In this document: positions 59,439-64,000 of the stretch, one piece after another | Layout of the letters: each line of letters opens with the position of its first letter | Position numbering within the stretch: the stretch's first letter is position 1 | Source of the DNA: Juglans regia | Taxonomy: Eukaryota; Streptophyta; Magnoliopsida; Fagales; Juglandaceae | DNA length: 64,000 nucleotides | Assembly (NCBI RefSeq): GCF_001411555.2 | Contig: NC_049905.1 | Coordinates: 8,833,053 to 8,897,052 of the forward strand | Reading direction: 5' to 3' | The notes under the pieces: model-generated | Told to the model about the DNA's origin: nothing | What the model saw: only the letters and a program-made list of their open reading frames with translations | Databases searched by the model: none | Made by a program: the position numbers and the translations under genes

Positions 59439-59870
59439 AGTTCTTAAGCTCATTTTGATAGTTTAGGGTTGCAAGGTCTTTTGACATGTGTGCCCGTTTC
59501 ATCACCACAAGTCTTTGGACTCGACTTTGGTGGTTTGAGGGCCACAAGGTCTTTGACCTGCGTGCCCGTTTCATCACCATGAGTTTTTGGACTCGACTTT
59601 GGTGGTTTGAGGGTCACGAGGTCTTTGACCTGCGCGCTCGTTTCATCACCACTAGTCTTTGAAATTTATTTTGGTGGTTTGAGGGTCGCGGGGTCTTTGA
59701 CATGCACGCCCATTTCATCACCGCGAGTCTTTAAACTTGACTTAAGTGGTTTGAGGTTCGTGAGGTCTTTGACCTGCGCGCCAGTTTCCTCATTGTAAGA
59801 CTTTGGACCCGACTTTGATGGTTTGAGGGTCGCGTGGTCTTTAAGTTGCGCGCCCATTTCCTGTTTCAGA
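59439..59870. repeat. 72-bp tandem repeat array in gypsy 3' region
   Basis: About six units begin at 59,439, 59,511, 59,583, 59,655, 59,727 and 59,799. Each carries GACTTTGGTGGTTTGAGGGT, GTCTTTGACCTGCG and GTTTCATCACC. The unit length is a multiple of three, so one frame stays open across several units on both strands, which creates 63-aa repeat ORFs that are not genes. Confidence 0.92.
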
Positions 59871-59989
59871 CACGAGAGTAAGGAGGGAAATAATCACCTT
59901 TATTCATTGTTCCTTATTGCTAAATTATACAAGATCAAGGGTAATATTTCTTAAAGTGCTTGGCATTCCAGGGATGTTGCAGTTCCTTT

Positions 59990-62900
59990 CCTTGACTATC
60001 CTTTAGGCAATACGAGATGGGTTAATGACTGGCAACTATAATGTATGGCCCCTCCTAGCGGGGGCCAAGCTTTCCACCCTCCTGTGTGGTACCCTTGTTT
60101 CCTATACTTGACTCTTTTATTGAAATAGCGCTCCGCCTTTCTTTGGTTGAGGATTTTATGAATTTTGACTTTTTCCCTTTCTTCATCCAGGAGGTCTAGA
60201 TGTTCTTCAAGTGCTCTTTCGTTCTGTGGTGGGTTGAAGTGGCGAGTGTGGTAAGTAGGCAATCCGACGTCTATGAGGGTGACTACTTCACTCCCGTATG
60301 CTAAAGCGAATAGAGTTTCTTCTGTCAGGGTCTTCACCATGGTTCTATAGGCCCATAAGACCCCTGGGAACTCTTCTGCCCATTCACTTTTTTTGTCTGT
60401 GAGCTTCTTCTTCAATATCCTCAATAGGGACTTGTTCGTTGCCATTATCTGCCCATTAGCTTAGAGGTGTCTTGGGGATGAGTATTTAACCTAAATCCTC
60501 AATTCTACGCATCACTCTCGATAATGTTCTAAATCAAATTGCTTCCCATTGTCTGAGATAATGCTTTGGGAGATCCCAAACTGGCAGACGACATTCTTCC
60601 ATAAGAATTTAGTAATGCTCTTCATTGTGATGGTTGCTAGGGGTTTTGCCTCTGTCCACTTTGTGAAATAATCTACGACGAAGACTATAAACTTCACTTC
60701 TTCCTTTCCCGACAGGAAGGGTTCCACCAAGTCGACTCCCATTTTGGCAAACGGTCATGGGGTTGTAATGGAGTTTAGCTCCTCTGGAGGGCAAAGTGGC
60801 ACTGGGGTGAACACCTGGCACTTGACGCATTTTCTCGCAAACTCCTTGGCGAATCTAAGAGTATTGGGCCAGTAGTATCCAGCCCTCATAATCTTCCTGG
60901 CCAAGGTCTTTCATCCCAAATGATTGTCACACACTCTTTCGTGTACTTTTTCTGAGACATATTGGGCTTCTTGGGGTGAGATGTACCTCAGCAAGGGGGC
61001 GGCAAAGCCTCGCTTGAAGAGAATGCCATCGACTCTAATGTGCTGCTCTTCTCTTGACTTTCTTCGCCTTTTCCTTCCTGGTTGTGAGTTCACCCGTATC
61101 TAGGTATCTTTTTATTTCCCTAGCCCACTCAGGTTCTTTCGGCTCTACTTTATAAATTTTTGACTCAACTGCTAGGATCTCGACAACTTTCTTCTCCACC
61201 TTCCATGTCAGGGTGGACTCATCCATCCCCGATGTTGCTCTTACTAGCTTGTATGCTACGGAGTTGCTTTCCCTGGGTATTTGTGTGATATTGAAGTAAG
61301 AGAACCAGTCACGACCTACCCAAACTTGGTTCAAGTACACGTAGAGCATGTCGCCCTACTCGAGCTGCCTCAATAGCGGTGGGCTGGACAGACATTGTTT
61401 TAGCTCTTGGAACGCTTGGTCACATTCGTCGTTCCAGGGATGCATTTTTCATAAAACTCTTAAAAAGGGTAGGCATTTGTCCGTGGATCTGAACAAAAAT
61501 CTGTTAAAAGTTCCCACCATACCTGCTAGCCGTTGGGTTTCACTTATGTTTCATGGCGGTTTCATGATCATATAATCTCTTGGATCTTTTCAGTGTTTGC
61601 TTTGATCCTCCTTTTAGACACAATGAAGTCTAAGAATTTTCCTAAACCCAAGCCGAAGGCTCACTATGCTTGGTTCAACTTCATTTTGTATTGGCAGAGA
61701 AAAGATTTTTTTAGGTTGGTCAGATGTTGGGCGAGTTCTTTACTTTTTACCAACAAGTCATCGACATATACCTCCATGGTTCGCCTGATTTATTTTTTGA
61801 ACATCCGATTCACGAGCCTTTGATAAGTCACCCCAGTGTTCTTTAAGCCAAAATGCATGACTTGGTAGCAATAAAGCCCCCTGTCCGTGATGAACGATGT
61901 CTTATCTTCATCCGCCGGACTTATACGGATCTAGTTGTATCCTGAGTAGGCATCCATAAAGCTCCGCATCTTATGTCCCGTTGTGGCGTCAACGATAACG
62001 TCGATTCGTGGCCATAGGAAGCTATCATTTGGGCATACTTTATTTAGGTCGGTGAAGTCTACGCACATTCTCCACTTTCCATTTACTTTCTTAGCCAGTA
62101 TGACATTGGACAACCGATCAAGGTAGTGGGCTTCTCTGATAAACATTGCAGAGAGGAGGCGGTCCACTTCTTCAACTATAGCTGCATACTTCTCTGCACT
62201 AAACGATCTTCTCTTCTGATGGACCTTTTTAAAGGTGCGGTCGACACATAGTCTATGCTCAATGATTGTGTTGTCAATCCCAAGCATGTCTTCATGATTC
62301 CATGCGAACACTTCCCTGTGTTCGATTAGCAGTTGCTTCAAGGCTTCTCGGATGTTAGGGAGAAGTCATGTGCCTACCCGTGTTGCTGTATCAAGCCACC
62401 CTGGATGCAAAGTCACCAGCTCCAATGGTTCGTTTGCATGTTGTAAATTTTGTTCATCTCGCGCCTCCATGCTATGATCGAGGAGAACCAGTGGCGGGGG
62501 CAGTGGCTCATCCTTGGTGTGATCTTCGGAAGTGCAGACGTCGGACCCCCTGCTTTGAGCTCCTACAAATAACATTCTCGGGTTAGGGCCTACTAGCCAC
62601 GTAGTTCCTTTACTCCCGCCTCTTTGGAAACTTTAGTTTAAGGTGGTAGATGGATATAATCGCCTTATGGCTATTTAGGGTTGGTCGTCCTAATATAGCA
62701 TTGTAAGATGATAGGGCCTTGACCACCAAAAAGTTAGTCATCGTAGTAGCTGCACATAGCTCTTTTCTTGCCATGATAGGCAGGGTTATGCCACCCATTG
62801 ATTGGATTGCGTTCCCAGAGAACCCCTTTAACGAGGTGGGAGATGGTCACAACTTCCTGGCGTCTATACCCATCCTGACAAAAGCCTCCCAAAATAGGAT

Positions 62901-64000
62901 GCCCACTGAACTTCCATTGTCGACTAGAATTTGCCTGGTAGTATCGTTGGCGACCAAGAGGGTTACTACCAATGTGTCGTTATGTGGGTACAAGACCCCC
63001 TTACAATCTTTTTCCCTAAGGAGATGGTTGTTGTATTACAACGTCGTGGGTACTTGGGCAATCTATCTGCCATGTAGACTTTTTCATATCTTACCCTGCG
63101 GGTATGTGCTCTTCTACTAGAAGCTGATGCGTCGCCCTCAGAAAATCCCCTGGTTATAGTACGAACTTCTCCTAAAGGCACATCATCATGACCAATATTT
63201 TGACTAGGGGCATTGCGGTCGTCTTCTCTTGTTGACCGCCACCTTTTCCGACTAGTGCTTTGCTGAGAATTGTGTTCTTACTTTACTCCTCGCCTCGGCT
63301 TTACATGTTTTGCTAGCATCCATTCGAGCTCTCCACTACCCGCCAAATCGGATACACTCTTTTTCATTGTAATACAATCTTCCGTCCAATGGGTGTCTGA
63401 TTGAGTTCCTTGCAGAAGCGTTGCCCTCTACTGAGTTCCTTGTGCTGACGACCTGCTTATCTCTCACGCCTTCTTTCTTGTTGGCATGAGCCGATCTTTC
63501 TGTCTCCTGTTTTGCTGTAATTCTTGCCTTTTGGCTTCATCTCACTTTTTCTCAGCTCATTAAGGGCTTGTAAAGTGTCTTCCACGTTGACAAATTCGTC
63601 GACTCTATCCATAAACTCCCTCAGGATTGAAGGAGTTTTCCTCGCCATACACCTCTTAGAAGAGCTCCTAGGCCAAACACCTCACAGAAGAGCCACCGGG
63701 ATTATCTTTTCATCTTGGTCATCGGTTGTTAGCATCTCCTTATTGAATTGAGTTAGGCATTCCTTTGAATTTCTTCCTCTAATTGTTTAATGGTTAGGAG
63801 AGATGCAGCAGGTCGTCAGCACCTTCTGCTCACCATGAACTACGTTTAATTGGCCGATTCTTTGAAACTGTCTGGCCGATTCTTTGAAACTGTCAATTGA
63901 CCTAAGTAGCAATGTTCCATACCAGCCTCTCGATACGTGCTTCAATGTTAGCAGGAAGGCTTGGCAGGTTATTTCTTCGGAAAAACCATGCAGAGTCATG
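59990..64000 (-). pseudogene. Gypsy gag-pol polyprotein, broken (copy 2)
   Basis: From right to left: gag (63,999-63,787; MTLHGFSEEITCQAFLLTLK), gag end (63,648; ILREFMDRVDEFVNVEDTLQ), protease-region fragments (63,181-62,610), then reverse transcriptase at 62,341-61,680. The RT carries IEHREVFAWNHEDMLGID, WRMCVDFTDLNKVCPNDSF, FMDAYSGYN and VYVDDLLVKS, so both catalytic Asp motifs are intact. The connection (GTFNRFLFRSTDKCLPF; LLRQLE then a stop then GDMLYVYL) joins directly to the end of RNase H (FNITQIPRESNSVAYKLVRA) at about 61,330, so the RNase H core is deleted. The integrase H2C2 region is near 60,990-60,830, its core at 60,742-60,512 (GVDLVEPFLSGKEEVKFIVF, VVDYFTKWTEAK, SIISDNGKQFD) and its C-terminal part at 60,445-59,996 (WAEEFPGVLWAYRTMVKT). 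Stops occur throughout. Confidence 0.9.

Larger units (their letters stand above)
57835..64000 (-). mobile_element. Ty3/gypsy retrotransposon, probably Tat lineage (copy 2), 5' end outside window
   Basis: Gag is at the right edge and integrase at about 60,000, with an extended 3' region holding 72-bp tandem repeats and an antisense ORF. This architecture is known from Tat-type elements. The 5' LTR lies beyond 64,000 and the 3' LTR would be near or in the assembly gap. The element runs opposite to the related copy at 38,385-41,990. Confidence 0.75.

Noticed and set aside
59607..59857. Repeat-protein-like ORFs on both strands
   Set aside because: They follow from a 72-bp tandem array whose period is a multiple of three; not genes.

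Overview
This is a plant nuclear window of about 64 kb, AT-rich and crowded with transposable elements. The only intact genes I can support are two single-exon 3-ketoacyl-CoA synthase (KCS) paralogs on the + strand, at 17,577-19,004 (475 aa) and 45,210-46,607 (465 aa). They are about 75% identical by eye and carry the complete Cys-His-Asn catalytic set. Both most resemble the Arabidopsis KCS12 type. KCS enzymes are the condensing enzymes of the endoplasmic reticulum fatty acid elongase, so the locus points to very-long-chain fatty acid, wax or lipid-polymer metabolism. The KCS type, the MITE sequences and the abundant plant-type elements suggest a woody eudicot. Fagales/Juglandaceae is my guess from the MITE type and is not proven.

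Layout. 1-5,425: most of a CACTA DNA transposon whose left end lies outside the window. It carries + strand genomic fragments of two unrelated host genes, the BRAHMA (BRM) chromatin remodeller and the SRP receptor alpha subunit. 5,426-17,460: no gene, but a direct repeat with a datable MITE insertion, several hairpin MITEs, long AT microsatellites and a small Ty3/gypsy remnant. 17,462-19,004: first KCS gene with its TATA box and CT-rich leader. 20,570-21,150: an unexplained GC-rich island. About 21,690-34,507: a second, larger CACTA element (- strand) with degraded TNPA-like and TNP2-like genes. 35,251-37,398: a degraded hAT transposase. 38,385-41,990: a degraded Ty3/gypsy polyprotein (+). 42,151-43,180: a Mutator-like non-autonomous element. 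45,145-46,607: second KCS gene. 47,905-54,644: a full-length but dead Ty1/copia retrotransposon (-) with two 404-bp LTRs. 57,705-57,804: a 100-N assembly gap. 57,835-64,000: another Ty3/gypsy element (-), probably Tat lineage, with 72-bp tandem repeats and a degraded antisense ORF.

How it fits together. The two KCS genes look like an old tandem duplication whose roughly 26 kb spacer filled with nested transposons. Their core promoters (TATA box to start codon) are still recognisably homologous. Nothing here is a bacterial-style operon, CRISPR array or biosynthetic cluster, and I found no clearly new biological system. The most interesting structures are the gene-capturing CACTA element, the palindrome array in the copia leader, and the MITE insertion that can be read against its own empty duplicate.
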